From NCBI GenBank assembly GCA_023435565.1, contig JAEYRN010000051.1:1-64000 (forward strand): DNA of 64,000 nucleotides, given 5' to 3'. The first letter of the stretch is position 1; each line of letters opens with the position of its first letter. The DNA comes from Bacillota bacterium (GTDB lineage Bacteria > Bacillota > UBA4882 > UBA8346). Below, one piece after another: positions 1-7,346 of this stretch. A program made the translations under genes and the position numbers. Under the pieces are notes generated by a model that had not been told where the DNA came from, searched no databases, and saw nothing but the letters and a program-made list of their open reading frames with translations.

Positions 1-76
1 GAAATCCTTAATGCATTATTCAGTTCTAAATGTGCTTGGCGTTAATTGTATATGGAAAATTATTCTAGTGACATTT

Positions 77-631
77 TCACTGAATAATTTTCCTACTTTT
101 ACATGACATTTTCACAGAATATTGACAGATTTTATCCGCGTTATCTTTTTGATTCATTTCAATATATGATTCAGCAATATCTACTAATGCCCCGCACTTT
201 TTATTAGGTGCTTTAATTCGCTCGGCAATTGATAATGTAGAGATGGAGTCTTTGAGGTTGTTTTTGAAGGTGTAGCCTTCGAAAACACAAGTATAAGTAT
301 GGTTTTCCGGATGATATGTAGTTTTCTCGTTACTTACCGAAATATTGTCCAGGGTTTTACCTATTTCATTTCCGGATGAATCAAATAGTTTTGCTTCTTT
401 GGAAATAACATTGTCGCTTAAAAAGTCGCTTTCATGAACATTTACCGTAAATGATACGAGATACCAATCATTTTGATAAAACCTATAATTAACAGGAACG
501 TTATCGTTGATCGAGAAAAGAAGCTTGTCATTGGGTTTTTCGCGAATATTGGCCGGACCGTCGATTAGCTGGGCGTTTACGGTAAAAGATAACATGAAAT
601 TTGATAGAATAACTAAAAGGAATTTTTTCAA
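77..631 (-). CDS. Secreted hypothetical protein, possible SH3-like domain
   Basis: Function unknown. The protein begins with a lysine pair and a hydrophobic stretch ending in VNA-Q, which reads as a Sec signal peptide, so it probably acts in the envelope or outside. Directly after the signal a segment with the pattern GPANIREKP resembles the start of bacterial SH3 domains (inference, weak). The remaining 120 residues look globular, with a Cys pair near the C-terminus. I place the start at the TTG at 631, because a GAGGTG ribosome site lies 7 nt upstream; the longer frame would begin at a TTG that overlaps this site. It lies 126 bp downstream of another secreted protein gene on the same strand. 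Confidence 0.6.
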   Translation of the reverse strand: MKKFLLVILSNFMLSFTVNAQLIDGPANIREKPNDKLLFSINDNVPVNYRFYQNDWYLVSFTVNVHESDFLSDNVISKEAKLFDSSGNEIGKTLDNISVSNEKTTYHPENHTYTCVFEGYTFKNNLKDSISTLSIAERIKAPNKKCGALVDIAESYIEMNQKDNADKICQYSVKMSCKSRKIIQ

Positions 632-772
632 GATGGAACACCTCAATTCATATTCCTTAACTCATGGGTTAATACTAAGTTGAAACCTTTAGCGTCCAAT
701 TTACTGCACTTAAACACCAACGCAATAGGTATCCGGTCTGTATTCCTCAACCCCGACTTCACATTTAACACT

Positions 773-2146
773 TCATTTTTTCCCTTTCCCGACAACACTT
801 TGCCCTTTAATAATTTCATATAAAATAGTTTTTACTTCATCACTATTCATTCCCGCCCTTTGATAGGCTAAACCGATATCGGCCAATGCTTGGGCTTTCC
901 TAAAATCACTGGATATCAATTTAACTGTCTTAACAGCCTCCACTAACAACCCCACTTCCCCATACCCTATGGCAACTTCCAACAATGCAACATCCTTGAA
1001 GCTAATATTATTATTCCCCATAGCATTTGCAATTTGAAAAGCCTTATTAGTAAACGATACCGCTTTACTTTGATCGCTTGATGCAGCTACTCTCGTTAAA
1101 CCGTAAATTTTCCATTCCGGACTTTGCATTGTATCAATTACTTTTAAAGCTCTCTCATGTTGGCCGATACTTCCATATGATATTGCGATTTTTTCCAAAG
1201 CGCTATCCTTGGTATTTTGATTTTCAATGGTTTTCGATTCTTCAAGCGACATATTTACTATATCCAGAGCTTTATTCGTATCCCCGATTTTGTTGAATAA
1301 TCTTGCTATATTATTCATATAAACTATTTTGCCAAAAGAGTCTTCAGCCTTGATAAGTAATTGATAACTTTGATTCAATAACCCGGCGGCATCAGCCGTC
1401 AGACCGGCGCAAATATATTTATCGGCCAACTCAGTAAGAGCTGTTGCTTTGAAAGTATCACTTTCTAACTTGGAAATCATTTGTAAAGCATAGTCATAAT
1501 CCTTCTTGTTTCCATATTCAAGTGCTATTTTGCTTAAAGCGCTTTGTTTGTAAGTTTTTGAAACGGCACTAACCACTTCATTAGCCTTTTCATATTGACC
1601 GATTTTTGCATACCCCTCAACCACATCAATTAGGACTAAATCTCGATAATTGGTTTCGTCTTTAGGATTCATCTTTGCCTGATTATAAGCATTATTTAGA
1701 TATTTTAAAGCCTCATTCTTTTGGCCAAAGTCATAAGCGATAACTGCTACTTTCGTCAGTAAGCTTGCGCTATTGCTTTTTTCAGCTATTTGAACTATTT
1801 GTGGTAACAATGTCGAGACGTATTCGGTTTTTCCGGAAGAGATACAATTATCTAAAATACCCATCAAAGCTGCTTCTATAGTTCCATCATATTCTTCTAT
1901 CTGTTGATTGGCGATTTGGATCGCCAAGTCATATTCGCCCAATTTGGAAAAGTTAATCGCAATTTGCTTAAAGACTACTCGGCGATTCCCAGTTTTTAAA
2001 TTACTAGTAATAAAATATGCGCAATTTAAAGGATTTTGATCGGCTTCTTTCAGAATATCAGCATTGGTTTTAGGATTGGAATACGATATTATAGCAATTG
2101 AAAGTAAAATAAATATTGTAAAAAAAATAAATACATATTTTTTCAT
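773..2146 (-). CDS. Secreted or membrane-anchored TPR-like repeat protein
   Basis: An N-terminal MKKY segment followed by about 18 hydrophobic residues is a signal peptide or anchor. The rest, roughly residues 45-450, is a chain of paired-helix repeats of the TPR type, seen as recurring patterns such as GEYDLAIQIA, GQYEKANEVV, GDTNKALDIV and GQHERALKVID about every 35 residues. Such proteins are scaffolds for protein-protein contact; no catalytic motif is visible and the partner is unknown. The start is well supported by an AAAGGAG site just upstream of the ATG at 2146. With the 77-631 gene it may form a two-gene unit of envelope proteins. Confidence 0.7.
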   Translation of the reverse strand: MKKYVFIFFTIFILLSIAIISYSNPKTNADILKEADQNPLNCAYFITSNLKTGNRRVVFKQIAINFSKLGEYDLAIQIANQQIEEYDGTIEAALMGILDNCISSGKTEYVSTLLPQIVQIAEKSNSASLLTKVAVIAYDFGQKNEALKYLNNAYNQAKMNPKDETNYRDLVLIDVVEGYAKIGQYEKANEVVSAVSKTYKQSALSKIALEYGNKKDYDYALQMISKLESDTFKATALTELADKYICAGLTADAAGLLNQSYQLLIKAEDSFGKIVYMNNIARLFNKIGDTNKALDIVNMSLEESKTIENQNTKDSALEKIAISYGSIGQHERALKVIDTMQSPEWKIYGLTRVAASSDQSKAVSFTNKAFQIANAMGNNNISFKDVALLEVAIGYGEVGLLVEAVKTVKLISSDFRKAQALADIGLAYQRAGMNSDEVKTILYEIIKGQSVVGKGKK

Positions 2147-2235
2147 GGTACTCCTTTCGATTACGTTAATATAGCGTTTTATTTATCATTCTAGCAAGAA
2201 CACATTTTTCCTTTTTTGGTTATCTTTCTTAGTGG

Positions 2236-2355
2236 GTTGTGAACTGGAAACGAGAATTATTACTTTTAGCTTAAACGATACTTTCTCTTTCCCTTGTCCG
2301 ATCTCATTATTTATTACTACTTGCTGGTTGTTATAGTTCGTTCCCAGTTCACAAC
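2236..2355. repeat. MITE-like element with 18-bp terminal inverted repeats
   Basis: Bases 2236-2253 (GTTGTGAACTGGAAACGA) and 2338-2355 are inverted copies matching at 17 of 18 positions, enclosing about 84 AT-rich bases without coding potential. The geometry (120 bp with terminal inverted repeats) is that of a miniature inverted-repeat element. No clear target duplication is visible at the flanks, so mobility is inferred only. Confidence 0.45.
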
Positions 2356-2443
2356 TGTATGTTAAATAGTATTGCTAGTTTCCAGTAGAACTAACGATCC
2401 TTTGCTTTTTTATAAATCTCTGAGGGTCCACGGTTTCGGCGGC

Positions 2444-2470
2444 GTTCTTTTTGATCCGACCAAAAAGAAC
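2444..2470. repeat. Perfect 10-bp inverted repeat, terminator-like
   Basis: GTTCTTTTTG at 2444-2453 and CAAAAAGAAC at 2461-2470 are perfect complements with a 7-base loop. It lies in the 3' flank of the group II intron (minus-strand sense) and might be a terminator or a dispersed repeat. Compact group II introns often insert near such hairpins (family knowledge). Confidence 0.5.
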
Positions 2471-2537
2471 CAAAAAGTCGCCACGGAACCAAGGTTCCCG
2501 GACCCTCCTTTATTCATCCCGGTTTTTGAATGTCGCC

Positions 2538-2549
2538 GCCATCCATGGC
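2538..2549. repeat. CATGGATG-core palindrome (isolated copy)
   Basis: GCCATCCATGGC reads on the minus strand as GCCAT-gg-ATGGC, a short palindrome with the same CATGGATG core as the four-copy cluster on the far side of the intron at 4631-4777, but in the opposite orientation. Confidence 0.45.
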
Positions 2550-2618
2550 CTTTCGACTGGCAACTAGATTAAGGCTTCCGATAGAGTAAAGGGCAGGGCG
2601 AACCTGCCCCTCCTCATC

Positions 2619-2652
2619 AAACCGGACGTGAAGTTTTCCCTCATCCGGCTTT
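2619..2652 (-). ncRNA. Group II intron domain V catalytic helix
   Basis: Minus-strand AGCCGGA pairs with TCCGGTT below a 5-bp upper helix TGAGG/CTTCA capped by a GAAAA loop. This is the arrangement of the 34-nt catalytic domain V with its AGC triad. The stop codon of the maturase gene (TGA at 2643-2641) lies inside this helix, so the reading frame runs into the ribozyme core. Confidence 0.75.
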
Positions 2653-3975
2653 CCGACATTCTTCACCTTTAGCGTTCGATACTTCAGCAAGTTTTTGTAA
2701 GCCTTTATCATTCAGCAGTTGATAAACTTTTGCCATCTGTGAGTAATGACTTCTCCGTTGCTTCTTCTTGTTATACCAGATTATAAATCGTTGGAGTATA
2801 TACCAATCAACTTTCTTTAACCATTGTTTAGCGGTATTTACTCCGTAGTAGTTCCGCCATCCGCGTATCTTTGGATTTACCTTCTCCACCATTTCTTTGA
2901 TGTCCAGTTTTAAAGTTGAGCGGCGCGCTAATTCCTCTTTTATGACTCCCCGCATTTTCTTCATGGCTTTCTTGCTCGGGAATTGATACGTGGTTTGATA
3001 TTTCCGGGTTTTATCTATATGGGTAACTAGACTCCGATGATGCATTCCCAGAAAATCAAATCCTTCCCGGCCTCCCCACATCAATACCAATCTGGTTTTC
3101 TCCGGATGTAGTTTTAACTCCAGCCGTTCCATTACGGCTTTTACCAATTCTAATGCATGTCCTGCATCTTTCTTGGTTCTGCTGATGATTACAAAATCGT
3201 CGGCGTACCGTACGAGTTTCCCCAATGCTTGTCCGTGTTTCTCCCAAACGGTGTCCAGATAGTGCAGATAGATGTTGGCTAGTAGCGGCGAGATTACGCC
3301 TCCTTGAGGACTTCCGATTTCACTTGCTTCGTACTTTCCCTCATTCATTATTCCAGCCTTAAGCCATTGCCGTATCATTTTCAGTATCCGCCGGTCATTG
3401 ATGCGCATTTGAACCAGCTTCATCAGTTTTTCATGGTTGATGTTATCGAAGTATCCTTGGATGTCGGCGTCAACCACCCACCAGCCCTGGTTATTACATG
3501 CTTTTCTTACGATTTCCAGTGCTTGCCGGGCGCTTCTTTTGGGCCGGAATCCATAGGAACTTTCCTTAAAGTCTGCTTCAAAGACTGGTTCAATGACGAT
3601 TTTCACCGCCATTTGCACAATCCGATCTTTGATTACCGGGATACCTAACGGCCGTTTCTTTCCATCCGCTTTTGGTATGTACACTCGTTTGACAGGCTTG
3701 GGACGGTAATTGCCTTCTTGGAGGTTTTGGCGTATTTCAGCCAATAACTTTTCCACTCCGTAGTTTTCTACGTCGTTTAGGCTGATTCCGTCTATTCCTC
3801 CGGCTCCCCCATTGGTTTTGACTCGTTTCCATGCTTCACGTAGTATGTCTTCTCGACTTAGCTTGTCAAAAAGGGCATGGAATTTTCGCTTACTGTTTTT
3901 CTTGGCTGCAAGGTAGAGCTTTCTTTGGAGTTGTCGAACTTTTTCGATGGTGTTGTTAGCCTTTCGGGCATTCAC
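2641..3975 (-). CDS. ltrA: Group II intron reverse transcriptase/maturase
   Basis: A 444-residue intron-encoded protein that helps the intron RNA fold and splice and copies it into DNA during retrohoming. Reverse transcriptase motifs are in order: the RT0/1 region around residues 55-110, NxxxxVxDADIQGYFDNI near 165-180, GSPQGGVISPLLANIYL near 221-237, and the active-site YADD at 257-260. A C-terminal group II maturase domain follows, ending with the basic NKKKQRR region. No HNH endonuclease domain is present, which fits introns that use other priming modes. The GTG start at 3975 is supported by AGGAGGT 7 nt upstream. The gene appears intact. Confidence 0.92.
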   Translation of the reverse strand: MNARKANNTIEKVRQLQRKLYLAAKKNSKRKFHALFDKLSREDILREAWKRVKTNGGAGGIDGISLNDVENYGVEKLLAEIRQNLQEGNYRPKPVKRVYIPKADGKKRPLGIPVIKDRIVQMAVKIVIEPVFEADFKESSYGFRPKRSARQALEIVRKACNNQGWWVVDADIQGYFDNINHEKLMKLVQMRINDRRILKMIRQWLKAGIMNEGKYEASEIGSPQGGVISPLLANIYLHYLDTVWEKHGQALGKLVRYADDFVIISRTKKDAGHALELVKAVMERLELKLHPEKTRLVLMWGGREGFDFLGMHHRSLVTHIDKTRKYQTTYQFPSKKAMKKMRGVIKEELARRSTLKLDIKEMVEKVNPKIRGWRNYYGVNTAKQWLKKVDWYILQRFIIWYNKKKQRRSHYSQMAKVYQLLNDKGLQKLAEVSNAKGEECRKAG

Positions 3976-4630
3976 TCGCTCTTACCTCCTTAGAATAGCT
4001 TGAATGAAGCAGGGTTCCTTCCCTCGATACGGTTTTGTTGTCCGTATCTTCTTCGGTACTATGAACCCCTCTGACTCCCTTCCTGCCGTCGTCAATTTCG
4101 CCTTCTGGTTTATATGACTCCGCTTTACAACTTTGTTGTGCAGGATAGGGTCTCTCCAGTTCCGAACCATACTTTCGATACATGCCGTTTCCTCTACACC
4201 GAAGGGTTCTTCGACGGTGCTTCCAAGGTCTTCCCGTCTTCCATGGCCTTCGCCCACGTCAACCAGGCTCGGCTCCCTTTTGCTCTGGTATATCACTTGT
4301 ATCCATCCGTGGAGCAGATATCCCGAGTGCGCTCACGATGCGGCAGAATTCACTTTATGTTACGGCCTGTATCTTTGCTCGCCCTGCTTTTGCAGGTACT
4401 TTATCCTCCCGCTTAATACCCCGCATTTCTACGGCGCACCGGGATTAGCTACCCGGCTCCTTGGCGATTACCGGGACGGGACTTTCACCCATTAGTATGG
4501 TCCAGCTTCGCTGGACACGCTTGGCGACCGCTTTTTAACATCCTGTTAAGAAGCGTCGCGAGCCTCCCTCCTTGGAGTCTCGATGCATGCCATTTATATA
4601 AGTTTTAAAACATTAAGTCCGAGTTGCACC

Positions 4631-4777
4631 GCCCGGCAAGGATGGCGGGCGCGTGGCATGGGAACATGGATGTTCCAACGTCATCGGCGGCTTGAACTAA
4701 CCATGAAGACGACTGCAGGGATGCAGGAGTCTATATATATGGCGCAAGCCTTTCCTTCGAAGTGTCATGGATGACAC
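4631..4777. repeat. Cluster of four palindromes with CANGGATG core
   Basis: Four short inverted repeats share a core CA(T/A/G)GGATG in the same orientation: core at 4637-4644 with GCCCG/CGGGC arms; 4665-4672 with GGAACAT/ATGTTCC arms; 4716-4723 with CTGCA/TGCAG arms; 4766-4773 with GTGTCAT/ATGACAC arms. The arms differ between copies while the core and its pairing are kept, which implies selection for the structure or a shared origin. The last three are spaced about 50 bp apart. The cluster lies next to the 5' end of the intron. Confidence 0.55.
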
Positions 4778-4826
4778 GGAGCTATTGCAGGGTCGAGGGC
4801 GGCAATCCGCCCCGCGCCGAGAGTTT

Positions 4827-4848
4827 GAGGGTGTGGCGCGACACCCTC
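4827..4848. repeat. Perfect 8-bp inverted repeat, possible terminator
   Basis: GAGGGTGT and ACACCCTC flank a 6-base GC-rich loop. No T-run follows on either strand, so a terminator role is doubtful; it may belong to the neighbouring palindrome cluster. The stretch 4849-5053 shows no gene. Confidence 0.4.
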
Positions 4849-5053
4849 ATGGCAAAAGTTAGCTGTGTATGGAAATTACCCCAAGGGACTTAAAATAGGC
4901 TTAAACATCTCATACAATGCTCTTCTCTTCTCCCCTGCTAATCCTCTCAATCCACCGGTATAAATAAACTATGTGAGATGGCATGGGAAACCTCCCGTTA
5001 ATTCGATTTTTAAAATTATAAGTTGGTTGGCAGTTCGTCTACAATTATAATGA

Positions 5054-5203
5054 GCTCTAGCGGATCAATTACAAACTGTAAGGTCCACTATTAATAAATA
5101 TGAAAAAAACGCCAGAAAACCGGAATATGGCACATTGATCAAAATTGCCGACCTTTTTAATACAACTACGGATTATCTGTTAGGACGGACAGAAGAACGA
5201 TAA
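5054..5203 (+). pseudogene. Remnant of XRE-family HTH regulator
   Basis: Reading the plus strand from 5054 gives 49 residues ending at TAA 5201-5203: ALADQLQTVRSTINKYE, then NARKPEYGTLIKIADLF, then a TDYLLGRTEER end. This is the second half of a SinR/XRE helix-turn-helix domain with its usual TDYLLGR end. A TGA stop lies immediately upstream of the ALADQL segment and no start codon precedes it, so helix 1 is lost. The gene is a decayed fragment, below the size normally called as an ORF. It lies just beyond the intron/palindrome region and suggests an eroded mobile element. Confidence 0.75.
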
Positions 5204-5215
5204 ATAGACACAAAA

Positions 5216-5242
5216 AAGCCGTGACCTGGTAGTCCACGGTTT
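5216..5242 (+). terminator. Possible terminator of the HTH remnant
   Basis: AAGCCGTG and CACGGTTT form an 8-bp stem (one G-T pair) around an 11-base loop, 13 bases after the stop of the HTH remnant. The following T-rich tract is weak. Confidence 0.4.
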
Positions 5243-5312
5243 ATTGTTATAACATGTTTTTTTATTAACAGGTCAAAAAATTCTTTTGCTGACTTTTTCG
5301 TAAACCCTATCG

Positions 5313-5934
5313 TTAAATAACTTCATTACTATTTTCCTCCCTATAGGCTATCTCTTGATTTCTTAATCGATATGCTTCAAAAATCAGATTGGGAGTATCC
5401 TTTTTCGGTTCTAACTCAATTAAAGATAATTGGTTTTTGATAGGGAAATATAAATCCAATAATCTTTTTTCAATTTGACTTTGTGGTTCGCAGTTTCCTT
5501 CTTCCCGGATATTTAAGATATGATAATTTATGTCGTGGAAAGCCCTGGCGACTAAAATGCATCTATGACAATCAAGGGGGTCTTTTTCGGTACACATGAA
5601 TGCGATTTTTAAGTTTTTTTCCAACCCATTTTTTATTCGCTCAATCCCCTTTTGAAAAAGCGAACTTGGAATAACTTTTTTAAAATCCAAATAGCCGTTA
5701 GTAAATAATGATTTGTCCTTTCGCCTGGCCCCCGAATTCTTCACCCATAAAAATATAATAAATTTGATTACTGATTAGGAAACGCTTAATTTCATTCATA
5801 TTATATTGCGGCGCATATTTGGAATAAGGATTGCTCCTTACATCAACTAAACAATTGATATTGTACTTTGTCAATAACTCCAGAAAATAGTTATTAGAAT
5901 GAATGGAGTGACCAATCGTATAAAGTTTATTCAT
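5313..5934 (-). pseudogene. DUF488 family protein, frameshifted
   Basis: Two minus-strand frames together give one DUF488 protein. Residues from 5934 read YTIGHS, LVDVRSNPYSKYAPQ and FMGEEFGG, the usual N-terminal half. The second frame continues with RRKDKSLFTNGYLDF, FMCTEKDPLDCHRC and VARAF, the usual C-terminal half with its CxEKxPxxCHR motif. The switch falls at a run of five Gs (plus-strand C at 5729-5733). With four Gs the frame would read EFGARRKDKSL without a break. The likely cause is a one-base insertion, or a sequencing or assembly error in the homopolymer. The start has an AGAAGG site. DUF488 genes often accompany DNA-related or accessory loci; the biochemical role is unknown. Confidence 0.8.
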
Positions 5935-6107
5935 TTTTTGACCTTCTTTTCAGGTTGGCCTTTATTTAATTATAACCCAATACCTACTTTCTAAAATGGT
6001 TTTAAGTAATCACAATAAAACTTAACCGGCGATTTCCCTGTTCCGAATGGTCCACACTAAATTTATGTTATAGCGGTTTCGGTCACGTTATTGTTCTATG
6101 AAATTGA

Positions 6108-7346
6108 CTATAAAAATGCCTCTTGTTCGAGCTTCGACCTAACTTCCAACATCTTAGAAATAACATCATGAAATTCTAAAAATTCCTCTTTCTCAAGCAT
6201 TTCTCCAAGGACGAAGCCGTACTTTTCATCGAATGCACTCCAATACTGTTTTCGAGATAAAAAAGCTTCTTTATCCATTAATAATGGTTTTAACTCTGGA
6301 ATGATATTTGTTTTAAGTCGATTAAAAATCCTAAATCCTCCAACATCAATATCACTCCAATGAAAAAACGGTACTTTAACCTTATTTCCCGCTTCATAAA
6401 CCTTTCTAAAAAACAGACCTTTAATAGGGCTATAAAAACCCCCATGGAATATTACTAATTCGTTTTCATTTCTCTTTTTTAAAATATATTCGATATAATT
6501 AGCTTTGTTTTCAATAAATAATACTTTTTGAATTGACTTTAACTCTATAATTTCAATTTCTTTAACGGTATATGAGTTTATCGTTATACCTTTTTTAAAT
6601 ATTGAAAAATCAACATGTTTACCTGCTAACTTACCTAAAATCCCTCCACAAAAATCAACCTGCTCCGGCGATCTCACAATTCCCACCTGAGCTAATGTTT
6701 CATCATCAGCAAGAGGTTCAATGTAGTCAAAATCATTTAAAAGATATTTTTTGATTATTGTTACTATCTTTTTTCTTACATGCTTCTCAAAGAACTTTGA
6801 ATCTCCAAAGCACTTTAAGCTAAAGACTCTTTCAAGATATTCTTCATTATTTTGGTCATTAATGGCCTTCAAAGCGTTTAATATTGCTTGAGCGTCCTTT
6901 TCATCATCAGGCAAAAATGGGGATGCGCTTTTTTTGACTTCAATATTTGATTCAATATCTTCAAGATACTTTCTAATCCAAGATAACGAAATATTCTCTT
7001 TAAGTTCCCGTACCATTTTATGTATCGTTAAAGCTTTACTGCTTTTGGGTGGTCTTCCGGCTTCTTGGTATGCCATATTGATATTTTCGGGTCTTAACCA
7101 AACTTTCTCAATAATATTTCCTTTCTCGAACTTAAGCCATTCAAATCCCACCAATTGCTTTACTTCAAGTTCTTTAACTACTGAATTTATTAACTCCTTA
7201 ATCTCAGGTTTCTCAATGTTATAATCGGGAAAATCTTTTGAGAAAAGCTTTAAGAAGATTCTTCTTGAAGATCCATTATCCAAATAGGATTTACTTCGTT
7301 CAAATTTATCGAGAAGTATATTTAGAATAACTTTTTTATAATCCAT
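6108..7346 (-). CDS. jetD: Wadjet subunit JetD, Toprim nuclease
   Basis: The nuclease of the JetABCD plasmid-defence complex, which cuts DNA after the JetABC motor has extruded it (established for Wadjet systems). The C-terminal part holds a topoisomerase VI-like Toprim fold: the glutamate in LFIENKA (E279) and the DxD pair in HWSDIDVGG (D332, D334) are the expected metal ligands. The N-terminal 200 residues form the winged-helix/arm region. Its start overlaps the end of jetC by 11 bases, with GAGGAG upstream, so the two are co-translated. It is the last gene of the operon. Length (412 residues) is normal. Confidence 0.88.
   Translation of the reverse strand: MDYKKVILNILLDKFERSKSYLDNGSSRRIFLKLFSKDFPDYNIEKPEIKELINSVVKELEVKQLVGFEWLKFEKGNIIEKVWLRPENINMAYQEAGRPPKSSKALTIHKMVRELKENISLSWIRKYLEDIESNIEVKKSASPFLPDDEKDAQAILNALKAINDQNNEEYLERVFSLKCFGDSKFFEKHVRKKIVTIIKKYLLNDFDYIEPLADDETLAQVGIVRSPEQVDFCGGILGKLAGKHVDFSIFKKGITINSYTVKEIEIIELKSIQKVLFIENKANYIEYILKKRNENELVIFHGGFYSPIKGLFFRKVYEAGNKVKVPFFHWSDIDVGGFRIFNRLKTNIIPELKPLLMDKEAFLSRKQYWSAFDEKYGFVLGEMLEKEEFLEFHDVISKMLEVRSKLEQEAFL

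Larger units (their letters stand above)
2581..4563 (-). mobile_element. Group II intron with intron-encoded reverse transcriptase
   Basis: A retroelement of about 2 kb on the minus strand. Seen in the sequence: a reverse transcriptase/maturase gene (2641-3975); a domain V helix at 2619-2652; a domain VI hairpin just beyond it (GGGCAGG, loop TTCGC, CCTGCCC) followed by TTTACTCTAT, which gives the 3' end at about 2581; and near the other end GGGTGAAAGTCCC and paired stems (GCGAC...GTCGC around 4524-4560) typical of domain I. The 5' boundary is set at about 4563 by the TCGCGAC start of this stem and may be off by several bases. The absence of an endonuclease domain and the compact size suggest a class C or related bacterial intron. 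Confidence 0.8.

Noticed and set aside
2372..2572. Plus-strand ORF of 66 residues
   Set aside because: It covers the inverted repeat and palindrome next to the intron; translation looks like a repeat by-product.
4114..4495. Several plus-strand ORFs of 88-120 residues
   Set aside because: They lie inside the structured RNA part of the group II intron and have no recognisable protein features.
4631..4777. Integron attC sites near a group II intron
   Set aside because: No R-box sequences of the attC type, no cassette-like genes and no integrase were seen.
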